Source: Carex sylvatica
Lineage: Eukaryota > Streptophyta > Magnoliopsida > Poales > Cyperaceae
Direction: 5' to 3'
Length of the DNA stretch: 20,468 nt
Assembly: GCA_964058845.1 (NCBI GenBank)
Contig: CAXKVR010000843.1
Span: 1 to 20,468 of the forward strand
The stretch's first letter is position 1; the number at the start of each line of letters is the position of its first letter. Below the pieces are notes generated by a model. The model saw only the letters and a program-made list of their open reading frames with translations, was not told where the DNA came from and did not search any database. The translations under genes and the position numbers were made by a program. Shown here one piece after another: positions 1 through 8,984 of this stretch.

Positions 1-1053
1 CCGGCATATGAAGAGAGGAAGTTAAAAGCATTGCAAGCCATCTGAAAATGGAAATGAATTATCCCTAAGATACGTACCTTTCTATGAAGAGCAATGCAAG
101 GGGGATTAGCAACAATGCATGAGCTCTCCAGAAGAATAAGAAGAATACAACCGAGTTGTCCAAGATGCGGACTTGAAAATGAGTATACTATGCACATGCT
201 TTTTTTCTATCCAGCGTTAAGGGCACTATGGTTTGCATCACGAATTTTGTTAAGAGTGGGAGATTTGCCGCTAAATTTTGCAGAGACGCTAGTGCAAATG
301 GCTGGAATTCTAGATGAGAGACAAATGGAATACTTCTATAATGTGTTATGGATGCTGTGGAAGATTATAAACAAGGAAATTTTCAATGGCAAAAAACCCA
401 ATATCAGAGAAGTTTTAGCAAAATTAATACTGGTAACAAGTAGGGAACAAGAGCAAAAAAAGAGGCCAAGGGGTCGATCAGTGGTAGAGGCTATTAATAT
501 ATGAACAAATGGACGTGTTATACTAGTTGATGGGTCATGGGATAAGGTGCATGGGTCGGGGAAAGACATGTCGGTATAAAACTGGAGGGGTGATCTAGTT
601 TACTTACAATATGACAAAGGAGAGGCATGTGATCCTTTTCATGCTGAGATTGAGGCAATGATGATGGCGATAAAGTATGCTTTGGAGGCAAGAGGCGAAG
701 GTACCTTCTACATTTTCACAAACTGTCAAATACTGATGAAGGCAATCTAGGAAAGGGATATTACAAAAATTCCATCTTGGAGAGTGGCAGAGTCAGTAAT
801 GAAGTGCATCAACTAGCACCAAATCAACCCAAGCAGGATACTGGTACAACATATACGAAGAGAGGCGATAAAGACACCACATAACATGGCGAATTGGGCA
901 AGAAAAATGGGAAGAGCAGGAAAAGGCACACCACTGCAATGTTTCCTACCACAAATGGAAATTGAACAGAGTCTCAATCGAGTTTATTTCAGATTGAAAG
1001 GAGAGGCATGTGAAAGGGATAGAACGAAATCAGGAAGCTGTTCTTTGATGTAA
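1..1053 (+). pseudogene. LINE reverse-transcriptase C-terminus: zinc-binding domain plus RNase H-like domain (pseudogene)
   Basis: The first part matches the zinc-binding region that follows plant LINE reverse transcriptases. It has a PKIRTFL stretch with two in-frame TGA codons, then CPRCGLENE, then HMLFF and ALRALW around 158-230. The usual cysteine before the final PALRALW block is a tyrosine. From about 515 an RNase H-like domain follows: VDGSW, then HAEIEAMMMAIKYALEA, then IFTNCQ where an aspartate would be expected, then NMANWAR near 885. The longest open part (94-504, 136 codons) starts at an internal methionine and is not an independent gene. If the protein were intact it would copy LINE RNA. 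The stop codons and the lost acidic residue argue against any activity. Confidence 0.75.
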
Positions 1054-1382
1054 AAATGCGAATTAGGAAGATAGAGGGAGGTCTTGCAACTCTTACTGGT
1101 ACGAGAAATGGAGCTGTCAGAGGAAAAAATAATTTTATAGATAGACCCCTGAAGCTACCATATTTGCACAAAAGAGAAAGAAACATGAGTCATCTGTTTG
1201 AAGTTTGTGTAAGTTAGTTGTTATTTGAGACTTTTTATTTTTAATTGTTAAAGTTTGAAAAAAGGCTTATCATTTTCGCATTTGTAGAAGCTACTTTCTA
1301 ATTTTTTAGGACCTTGTAATAGTTGTATTTTTTTTAATGCAATGTGCCTAAGGGCTTATCCTCAAAAAAAATAAAAAAAAAA
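1..1382 (+). mobile_element. Decayed non-LTR (L1-type LINE) retrotransposon, 3' end with A-tail
   Basis: One frame (codons starting at position 1, 4, 7...) can be read from 1 to 1050 as the C-terminal end of a plant LINE polyprotein followed by an untranslated tail. The untranslated tail (about 1054-1363) ends in an A-rich run interrupted by one T (1364-1382), as expected for target-primed reverse transcription. The element starts left of the window, so its 5' end and target duplication cannot be judged. The reading frame carries nonsense codons at 55, 85, 502, 577, 748 and 814 but no obvious frameshift, so it is dead yet still readable. Family assignment rests on domain order (RT zinc-binding, then RNase H) and the A-tail. 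Confidence 0.8.
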
Positions 1383-2990
1383 TGGGAGGGGTTTTCACAT
1401 CGGATTTTAGCTAAGGTGTGATATTTTTCTGATTCAAGTAAACGCTGTAGCCATCGAGCTTGAAAATAGTTTAATTTCACATCTGATTTTTTTACGATCG
1501 AGCCACAAAGTACGAGCTTTTTTATCATTCCTCACATGCGGTATAGCTATGGTTTGACACATCAAAATCTAAGTAAATATCTAACCGAATATTTGATAAT
1601 TTGTGAGATCCAAATAAATATCACACTGATTTTTTTATAAGGTAAATCGAGATAATTACAGTTGTATATGTACACATGGTTCTTTTTCTTCTCTTCCACA
1701 GTCTTTTCTTTTTCTTTTTATACCCAAACTCCAATTTCAGTCAATTATTTCATCATTCTCTCTCTTCAAATTATATTGGAAGAATTGTCATTTCAACATA
1801 TCGCCACCACCATTGTACCCATCATACTTGAGTCCGGACGCAATCATAATCGACTCTTCTATCTTCTGGTATTGATATTCGAATCCGTATCACCTCAGGT
1901 ATCTAAGGTGCAAGCGGAAAATTTGTACTGTTCTTCTAGCTATGCACAAATCTTAAAGCAGACCCTCTATAGTCACAATTTGTCTGGATTAAATATGATT
2001 TGAATGGAATTAATGTGGACCGCTTGTTTTTTTAAATTGTACTTCAAGTACCGGAGGAGGGGGACTCCTGATATTCAACGGTTACTTTTACATCTTTCTG
2101 CTGCTGTAAGCCTGTAACTTACATCTTTCTGCAGTGCTTACTTGCACAGATTACTGTATAACTTGCGTCACAGAAATTGCTTTGAAAGCACAGTCAGTTG
2201 CAATAGTGATTAGTCTCCAGGCCGCCAGTTTATGATCTCTCATAAAAAATAAAAATAAAAAATGTTTATAATCTTAGCGCGAATCTTACCAATATGGAAC
2301 GGCTGATTCGCATCTGAGGGAAGATTGCTCTCCCGCACGGACTTCTCCCCGGACCCCAGCCTTAAAAGGGGTATAACGTATAAATGGAAACCTGAAGGCT
2401 GAAGCGTGGCTCACCATCAGCCACCCTTTCCTCTCTATTCATGCTTCCAAGTTTCAACGAATAAATATTCGAAAGTGAAATCCATCCGTACCAGAGTGAA
2501 AACTGAAAACAACATGCACCGAGTGTTAAAGAAGGAAAGCACTAGACACTCATTAGACTGAATTTTTTAAACAGATAATTCGATGAAGTTTGTTTTACTG
2601 TTATTCCGTTCAAAAAGCAATTTGTAGACGGAACTGTTGATTTAACTTGTTGTGGTTCCGTTTAAACAATACTTTCTATTTGAAATACAATACAACAAGC
2701 TGCACTGATATACAGACACAAATTAAGGCACAGCAAATGCACAACAAAACAGTATTAAGATGCGTGTGATGATCGGAATACACGGAAAATAATCCAGCTA
2801 GATACACCAATCATCCAAATTCAATTTCACAATTTCAAAAGAGAAAGATATTTTTGTTTTGTTTTTGTTTTTTAATATCATATTGGTTGGCTGGTCCGTA
2901 TCAATTCTTTTCAGATAAGAGCACCTAAAAACAGTCCGGATTGTACTTTCTTGTGACACCTGTGTAAATACCTACCTATCCTTTAATTTG
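1383..2990. other. Intergenic, no gene recognised
   Basis: AT-rich DNA with many T-runs. The plus-strand open frame at 1662-2003 has low-complexity hydrophobic sequence and no recognisable domain. A locally GC-richer patch at about 2280-2420 contains GTATAAATGG (around 2377), which could be a TATA box, but no coding sequence follows within several hundred bases. It may be a relic of a promoter or of another element. Confidence 0.5.
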
Positions 2991-2998
2991 CATTGAAT
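2991..2998. repeat. 8-bp target site duplication, left copy (CATTGAAT)
   Basis: Identical to 3454-3461 and directly abutting the TAGGGCTGCA terminus of the hAT element. The perfect match suggests the insertion is not very old. Confidence 0.85.
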
Positions 2999-3453
2999 TA
3001 GGGCTGCACAAAAAATTCTTACTTTGTGATTCGATTCGAATTTGATTCAAAAAAGTTTGTAAAAAAATTAATTCGAAATAGCTCAAAATTAATTCAAATC
3101 AAATTCAAACTGAAACTAGTTTGTTCGAAATAAGTTCGCAAACTATTTTAGTTCGAATCTCAAAGTAACGTAAACTATTGATTTCCGCTGATGACTTATG
3201 TTTGCTAATGATTTAAAAGTTAAAATATAAGACCGTCCAACCATAACTCGTAAGTCGTAACTCTCGCTCTTAGTTTTAAAATCCTATACGACTTTCACCT
3301 CTTGCTTTCGGCGATTACGACCACTCTTCCTTGTCATAAAAAAGTTTGTAAAAAATTCGAAATTGAGTTCGTAAAAAAATTTGATTCTAAATTAATTCAA
3401 ATTAAACTCAAACTAAAGTAAGTTCAATTCGATTTGATTCGTTTGCAGCCCTA
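2999..3453. mobile_element. Non-autonomous hAT-type element (MITE), 455 bp
   Basis: The left end reads TAGGGCTGCA and the right end reads TGCAGCCCTA, a perfect 10-bp terminal inverted repeat that continues imperfectly inward. The element is flanked by perfect 8-bp direct repeats CATTGAAT at 2991-2998 and 3454-3461. An 8-bp duplication with this TAGGGCTGC-like terminus is typical of hAT transposons. Both subterminal zones are rich in TTCGAA, AATTCAAAT and similar short motifs in both orientations, as expected for transposase-binding regions. There is no coding capacity, so movement would need a transposase supplied in trans. Confidence 0.88.
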
Positions 3454-3461
3454 CATTGAAT
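3454..3461. repeat. 8-bp target site duplication, right copy (CATTGAAT)
   Basis: Identical to 2991-2998 and directly follows the TGCAGCCCTA terminus of the hAT element. Confidence 0.85.
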
Positions 3462-5140
3462 AATAGAACATTCATTTTCTGGAAATAAATCTGTTATTAT
3501 CCCTTCGGAATAACAGTAACATGTTATTTCGATCTTAACCGTTCAAAGTTTTATAGTACGAATCTCAATGAAGTAAAAAATTTGCACAAATCTCAACGAA
3601 GACCAACAGTTAGGTAGGTACAAAATCACTATGTTTTATCATTAAAAAAAAAAAATTCTACATATATATTTAAACAAGTAGTAAATTTTTTTTCTTTTTT
3701 TTTTGAAAAATTGTGGCAGAAGTTATAGTAAATTTTTTTCAAAAAATATAAAATTTAGTCTATGAGCATATTTTAATATAGATATTATATTGAGTGGTAT
3801 GACTGACTGTTTGAACTTTAAAAACGGATATAGATATATAAAATATGATTGGAACAAAACTAATAGTACATTTTAATCCTACACATTAAAATATATTTCT
3901 TTTCTTGAATTGAATTACATAGTGTACATGATAAGATTAACGAAAATGATAAAAAGCATAATCGATAAAATGGACTAAACAAACATTTTTGTCACATTCA
4001 ACCAGGCTATCCTTGGATTTCACATATAGAATTCTTTTTTTGAGATAAAAATGAAGACAAGTAGAATTCTTGAAACACACTGACATGGTGACGCCGCACC
4101 TACCAATCTTTATTATTCTCTTTGTTTTATAGCAGCAGGACCAGCAGGTAATGTGACCGTACGAAGAAATGTATACGGAGAAGACTTGTTGGAGAAATTT
4201 GTTTTCTTTTCTTGGAATTAATAAAGAAAGCGACCAATTTTTGAGATCTTCCAAATCTCACAAGCCTGCCACAATTTTTGAGATCTTCCAAATCTCACAA
4301 GTGGCAACATAATTGATTGGGTGCTCTTGCTTATCTTCTTTTCAGTACTGCCTGGAATTTATCATGTTGGAGACGTGGTGTACTGTACTGGACTACTGGT
4401 GTTGCAAAAGGCGTTGCATCGGAGGGCCTCATAACACGAATCTCAACGATTTTTCTGTTTAGATCTAGACTGATCGGTCAGAATTTACTGCATGAATAAA
4501 GAGACACGTACTGAATTGGCTCGGAATCTCATAGGACGGTTCAAATCTAAAACAGAAATCTTTTGTTATCTTAGAGGATATAAGGATTCAGAGGGTGGGT
4601 TGGCTTTGATTGAACAAAATTCAGTGTGTCAAACGTGAGCAAATTGCTTGTTATTTTCACCTTTTTTCTTTTCGGATCTTCTCTATTGTCGTTCCGTACC
4701 GGGGAGCAATGCTGTAAATTGTAAATTGATTGATCGTTTTCTAAATCTTAAATTGCCTTGATTTTTGTATTTAATTGATGGTTTCAATGTTTAAAAAAAA
4801 TCGTGGCTGGTAAGATCTCAAATGTACGAGCAAGGATTCTTTTTAGACCATGAATTTCATCCTCGGTTTTGACATCATTTACATGGAAGTCAAATATTTA
4901 CAAATTTTTTTTTGTAAAACTTGTTTAGTTTATTTTGTAAAAGATTTAAAGATTCAAACTATTTTTTTTTAAAGCGAGATTCAAACTTCTGTGGTACGTT
5001 AATGTTACAACGGCTTTTAAATTGTAAAATAAAAAGAAATTTCAAAAATTAAATTATGCATAGTTCAAAGTCTCGAGTAAACTAAAAAAAAGCCATAACA
5101 CAACAAAAAAAACATGAACTTTACGCCAACATTCCAAGGA
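3462..5140. other. Intergenic, AT-rich, no gene recognised
   Basis: Long A/T runs throughout (for example 3645-3660, 3690-3710, 4960-4970) and no reading frame with a recognisable domain. The frames at 3937-4254 (minus) and 4317-4499 (plus) are short and of ordinary composition. A small hairpin, CTGTTATT paired with AATAACAG, lies near 3490-3516. A 37-bp-period duplication at 4235-4301 is listed separately. Confidence 0.5.
4235..4301. repeat. Two-copy tandem duplication, 30-bp identical units, 37-bp period
   Basis: A 30-bp sequence beginning CAATTTTTGAGATC occurs at 4235-4264 and again, identically, at 4272-4301, separated by 7 bp. No other copy was noticed nearby. Replication slippage or repair of a staggered break would explain it. 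Confidence 0.85.
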
Positions 5141-5158
5141 GTCCGGATCCCCCCGTAA

Positions 5159-5293
5159 CTCAGATTTTGAGTTTGAATCCGGACTGTCAGATTAAAATTT
5201 AAATCAATTTGGTTCGAAATAGAATGTAGAGGGTTCATTTAATATTTGTGCCAAAGAAGATCGGACGGTTTGGATTCAAACTCAAAATTTGAG
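5159..5293. repeat. Inverted repeat / small MITE-like hairpin element
   Basis: The arms at 5159-5180 and 5272-5293 are reverse complements at 21 of 22 positions, and weaker similarity continues towards the loop (GACTGTC versus CGGACGG). A second nested pair, GTCCGGAT at 5141-5148 and ATCCGGAC at 5177-5184, lies on the left side. The fold-back form, short length and lack of coding sequence fit a MITE or MITE fragment. No convincing target duplication was found, so the borders are uncertain. Confidence 0.55.
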
Positions 5294-5320
5294 GTATCTT
5301 AGATATGAATTCACATTTTA

Positions 5321-5692
5321 TATAGTGAAGAAAAAACGTGACGTGGCGTAATATGGCTAATATGTTGTGACTTATTAACATCATGTTACGGGTGGTTCGT
5401 GATCATGTCTGACATAATTAAATGTGATGTCTTAGTCACGTGTAACTATTTTTTTAAAATTTTATATTAATTCATTAAATAGAAATCAAGAAAATGGATA
5501 AAAAATACAAAATAAATTATAAGAACGAATCAATGTCAGAAAAATAGTCATGTGACGTGACACGTCAGTTTGCGTAATGTGATGTGTCATTTTTGTTCGA
5601 AATGAGACACATCACGTGATAAGTAAGTCACGCTATGTAATCGACAAATGCGACATGTTGTGATAGAACCGATAACACCGTGACTAATCTTC
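5321..5692. repeat. MITE-like stretch rich in ACGTG motifs with partial terminal inverted repeats
   Basis: TAGTGAAGAA near 5321 faces TTCTTCACTA near 5683-5692. Inside, motifs such as GTGACGTGG, GTCACGTG, GTGACGTGACACGTC and CATCACGTGAT are repeated in both orientations, so the two halves are weakly inverted copies of each other. The flanks contain ATTTTA on both sides but offset by two bases, so no clean target duplication can be claimed. Alternatives are a degraded Mutator- or Tc1-type MITE or a chance motif cluster. Confidence 0.4.
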
Positions 5693-5861
5693 TTCACTAA
5701 TTTTAAGTTTTAAGTCATCATGAATGAATAACAAAACAACGGAATTCAAACTGTTAATAAAAAAAAATAACACCGTGACTAATCTTCTTCACTAATTTTA
5801 AGTTTTAAGTCATCATGAATGAATAACAAAACAACGGAATTCAAACTGTTAATAAAAAAAA
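5672..5861. repeat. Perfect 95-bp tandem duplication
   Basis: The unit at 5672-5766, starting ATAACACCGTGAC and ending in an A-run, is repeated without a visible mismatch at 5767-5861. The duplicated unit includes the right end of the preceding ACGTG-rich stretch (TTCTTCACTA). The two A-runs differ by one base (9 versus 10). Identity implies a recent event or an assembly artefact. Confidence 0.9.
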
Positions 5862-6073
5862 AAGTAGAAATTATGGCAACAACAAAATTTTAATAATAGA
5901 AACTGTTACGTTACAAAAAATTTACAATTTATTTTCAAGTGAATTAAAAGCAAGAATTGAAAATCGTGCTAATAAAATAAGGGTTTAAACCTTAAATAAG
6001 GTTTCCCTGAATAAGTAAATCAAGTGTGAATCGAAATCGCGTCGAAAATACGAGTTTCTGAAACTTTATAGGC

Positions 6074-6485
6074 TCAGTGCGTCCGCACTGGTGGTGAGTG
6101 CGGATGGATGATCCGCACTGACCCCAGCTCTTCTTTTTTTTTTTTTCTGAAAATTGACTAAGTTCTGAGTGCGGGTGTCTCGACCCACACTGAATTTAAA
6201 TGCGGACGCATTAGGCTCGGACTTTTCTTGATTCAGTGCCGTTTTGATGAAAAATTTGACTAAGTACTGAGTGCGTCCGCACTGAAATTTAGTACATCCG
6301 CACTCATGAATTTCCTGTGATTTTTCTGAAATCCAAAAAAATATGTCCAAGTGATGAGTGCGGGTGACCGACCCGCACTAAGCGTCCGCACTAGAGTATT
6401 TTGCTGTGTTTTCTGTGCTGTTTGAATTCTGACAAGGACTGAGTGCGGGTGGACGACCCGCACTGAAAACGAGTGCATCCGCACT
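6074..6485. repeat. Array of GTGCGG/CCGCAC palindromes inside the LTR
   Basis: At least eight short palindromes occur in about 410 bp. Two-base-spaced forms of the type AGTGCG-TC-CGCACT are at 6074-6089 and 6270-6283, with a variant at 6199-6212. Longer-looped forms with nine-base arms AGTGCGGGT or AGTGCGGAT and ATCCGCACT or ACCCGCACT are at 6096-6118, 6357-6379 and 6442-6464, with an imperfect one at 6168-6191. Another form is at 6472-6485, and single half-sites lie near 6296 and 6385. The array lies just upstream of the CT-rich tract. It could be a cluster of protein-binding sites; function is not shown. Confidence 0.85.
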
Positions 6486-6513
6486 CAGAGAGATTTTTAA
6501 CAAAACTCATATT

Positions 6514-6617
6514 TTCTTTCTTTTCCTTTCTCTCTTTCTCCTCCGTCTCTTTCCCCTCTCTGTGTGTGTTCCGCCAAAAGAAGAAGAAAAAGAAGGAGAG
6601 AGCCCTCTCCCCCTCTC
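6514..6617. promoter_or_regulatory. CT-rich then GA-rich tract, possible LTR transcription start / leader
   Basis: A pyrimidine tract (about 6514-6565) is followed after a TGTGTG run by a purine tract of AAGAAG/GGAGAG type (about 6577-6601), which can fold back on the first. CT-rich leaders near the transcription start are common in plant promoters and LTRs. No TATA box sits at a convincing distance, so the assignment is weak. Confidence 0.3.
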
Positions 6618-7583
6618 AAACCGCCTAAAGTCCTGAGAAATCGAAAGTAGAAGCGAGAAACTGGCCGTAGATCTCTCCTAACCCTTCCGTTCGGTAATTG
6701 TTTATTTTCCTTTTTTCTCTCGAAACCTCGGATTCTCTCGATTGTTTGGGTTTTCGTTTTAAACCTGAAATTTGTGCTTGAAACTCTTGTAGACTAGTCT
6801 TTTGAGCTTCCTTGTTAGTTATTTGTCGATTTTTCTCTCGATTTTGTCCCAATTTTGGAATTTCCAGTTTTAGGGTTTTCGGTACCAAATTCAGAAATTT
6901 GAAAATGTGGTTGATTGATTAAGCTAACCCGACCAAATAGACTTGTAATCGGTAGGGTTACCTTTCTATCTCGAAATGCTAGCACGTGTATCGGTTAATT
7001 CGAATTTTGACCAAATCATGGTTTAACCAATTGGTAAATTGAATTGTTACGAGAACCAAACTAGTGAACTAGTAAATGAATTGTTACCAAATTGAGATGG
7101 TATATGGTTTAGAGAACCGAATCGCAAAGTGTGTGATGGTTAAGAGGTATTAAATAAGGAAACCGATAAAAAAGGGTATACAAATTTGGTTAAAAAAATA
7201 GAAAATAACTTGTGTCCCCCAATTGAACCTCCCGACCATTGAACCAAGACTAAACCAAATGAATACGTGTAATATAGGTGTAGGCTCGGTCGAGCAAGAC
7301 TTTGCGGGATAATTCGAGACGCCTGATCTATAACTTTGCTGTACGCTCGTCGTAATCAGTTGCGGAGTTCTTGGACTTGTTTAATGTTTTATTTTCATAA
7401 ATTAGATTATTTCTCGATTGTCATGTTGAATGCTTGATTGTTGCATAATTGTTGGAATTCATGTGATATAGTTGATTTGCATATTCGTCTGGTTGCCAAA
7501 TTGAATTGTTATTATGTGATCTGATTATGGTTGAAAGTCACCACAAATTGTCGATTGTGAAAATTATTGAGAATGAATTGGTG

Positions 7584-7657
7584 AAGTTGAGCTGTATAAC
7601 TGACTTTGATCCTGTGAACGAAATTGCAAAGTTGAGCTGTATAGCTGACTTTGATCC
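7584..7657. repeat. Two-copy tandem repeat in the LTR, 45-bp period
   Basis: AAGTTGAGCTGTATAACTGA and its following nine bases (7584-7612) recur at 7629-7657 with a single A/G difference. It lies in the downstream half of the solo LTR. Confidence 0.8.
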
Positions 7658-7934
7658 CAGGATCCTTCTGGCGCATTAGGTGAATGGCCCTCATGGTTTC
7701 CCATTACCGATTGGGACGAGAGGTGGGTGACTATATATATATATATTTATATGTTGATTGTGATTGTGTTTGCGGGTGACTCGTGTGTAACGTCTGTGGC
7801 TCGGGAGTATTATCCTACGTGATAATGCATTTGGAAGGTCAATTGAATATTACGATATCTTGAGTTCTGAAGTGAATTTTCAGTTTTGATTTCAAACAAG
7901 ACCTTAGAAAATAGTTAAGCCAAAGCACTGCAGA

Positions 7935-8041
7935 TGGGTGTCAGATAAAGGGTCCAGCTAGGTGGAACGTATGTAGGTATCAATAACCCTACAGACGAGG
8001 GTCAGATAAAAATGGTTCAGCTCGGTGGAACATATGTAGGT
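7935..8041. repeat. Imperfect two-copy tandem repeat in the LTR, ~62-bp period
   Basis: Both copies contain GGTCAGATAAA or GTCAGATAAA, then a GTCCAGCT/GTTCAGCT block, then GGTGGAAC(G/A)TATGTAGGT. The copies lie at about 7935-7979 and 7997-8041. They are diverged at several positions, so the duplication is older than the 95-bp one upstream of the LTR. Confidence 0.75.
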
Positions 8042-8650
8042 GCTACTAGCCTTATTGAAATGAGTTAAGCCTGTTATGTTCTTGTTCGAATTTCATTTTA
8101 GAAATTCTATCAGTTGCATTTCATTTTATTATCTGTTGTCAAGCATATGCATTCATTTATATATTGTGGTAGAATTGTGAAAGTTATTTCGTATGGATTT
8201 TATTTTGTGAAAATAGAGTCTGATTGCAAGTCCAATAACCTGATTGTGGGAAATTCGCACTGAAAATGAAATTCTCACCCCCACCCTTTGGGTACTTTTA
8301 CAGGTTTTGGTGCGACTGGGTCTGGGGAGGCACGCGAGTAGTAGGCTCCCGGTATATGTCACATTTACCATAGTCGTTATTTTTGTTATTTGACTAGAGA
8401 TGTCTATAGTTATATGTACTGATTTTGTTGTATAGCTCTCTATGTCATACCTGACGGTTGGTATCCGTAGGAGATACCTTTGATATGTTATACTTGTACC
8501 AGTCTCGTGTACTTGAATTATTATATATGACTTGTTTTATATATTTTTGTCGTGTATTTTTGAGTGTACGTTGAACTGCCTTGTAAGTATACACGGAGTT
8601 GTATGCTTACGGCGGGGAACTGTTGCGATCTGCGGCCGTGGGATGTGACA

Positions 8651-8655
8651 GAAAC
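8651..8655. repeat. 5-bp target site duplication of the solo LTR (right copy GAAAC)
   Basis: Matches GAAAC at 5899-5903, immediately left of the LTR start TGTTACG. Together they define the 5904-8650 borders. Confidence 0.75.
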
Positions 8656-8660
8656 TCTTA

Positions 8661-8981
8661 GAGCATCTACATCCCTGAAACTCATAGAGTTTCTAAATAT
8701 CTATTAACTAATTTTTAGAAAATTTGTCTCTGAAAGTTTCTAAACTCCCACATCCGCGAAACTAAAATTAGAGTTTCTTAATTGCCACGTCAGCAAATAA
8801 ATTACAGAAAAAAAGAATTTCAGTGAATTATTTGGCCATGTCAAAGTTTAAAAACGATTTGTTATTAAGAAACTTTAGAGCAAAGTTGCTAAATAAAGAA
8901 CTCATCTGCATCTCTGAAATTGATTTAAAAATTATCACATCAGATTAAAAACTCCAAAGAGTTTTAGGGATATAAATGCTC
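8661..8981. mobile_element. MITE, 321 bp, with ~40-bp imperfect terminal inverted repeats
   Basis: The left end GAGCATCTACATCCCTGAAA and the reverse complement of the right end, GAGCATTTATATCCCTAAAA, align over about 38 bases, including a shared AACTC...GAGTTT block. TA dinucleotides flank both ends (8659-8660 and 8982-8983) inside a wider TTA...TAA. The duplication could therefore be TA (Tc1/mariner type) or a degenerate three-base one (PIF/Harbinger type). There is no coding capacity. The element begins five bases after the GAAAC duplication of the solo LTR, so one inserted at the edge of the other. Confidence 0.75.
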
Positions 8982-8984
8982 TAA

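Larger units (their letters stand above)
5904..8650. mobile_element. Solo LTR of a Ty3/gypsy-like retrotransposon, 2747 bp
   Basis: The block starts TGTTACGT and ends ATGTGACA, so its ends are short imperfect inverted repeats with TG...CA termini. It is flanked by the same 5 bases, GAAAC, at 5899-5903 and 8651-8655, the duplication length typical of LTR-retrotransposon integration. No primer-binding site follows the right end and no polypurine tract precedes the left end, so this is a solo LTR left by recombination between two LTRs. Internally there is a palindrome array (6074-6485), a CT-rich then GA-rich tract (about 6514-6617), and two short tandem duplications. The large LTR and GTGACA end resemble chromovirus (Tekay/Del) LTRs, but this subfamily call is inference. 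The left border depends on the GAAAC match. Confidence 0.78.

Noticed and set aside
94..504. 136-codon open frame as an independent gene
   Set aside because: It begins inside a longer LINE-derived frame, with two stop codons just upstream and RNase H sequence downstream in the same frame. It is a fragment of a pseudogene.
1662..2003. 113-codon plus-strand frame
   Set aside because: Low-complexity hydrophobic composition, no domain, no promoter or splice context, within AT-rich DNA.
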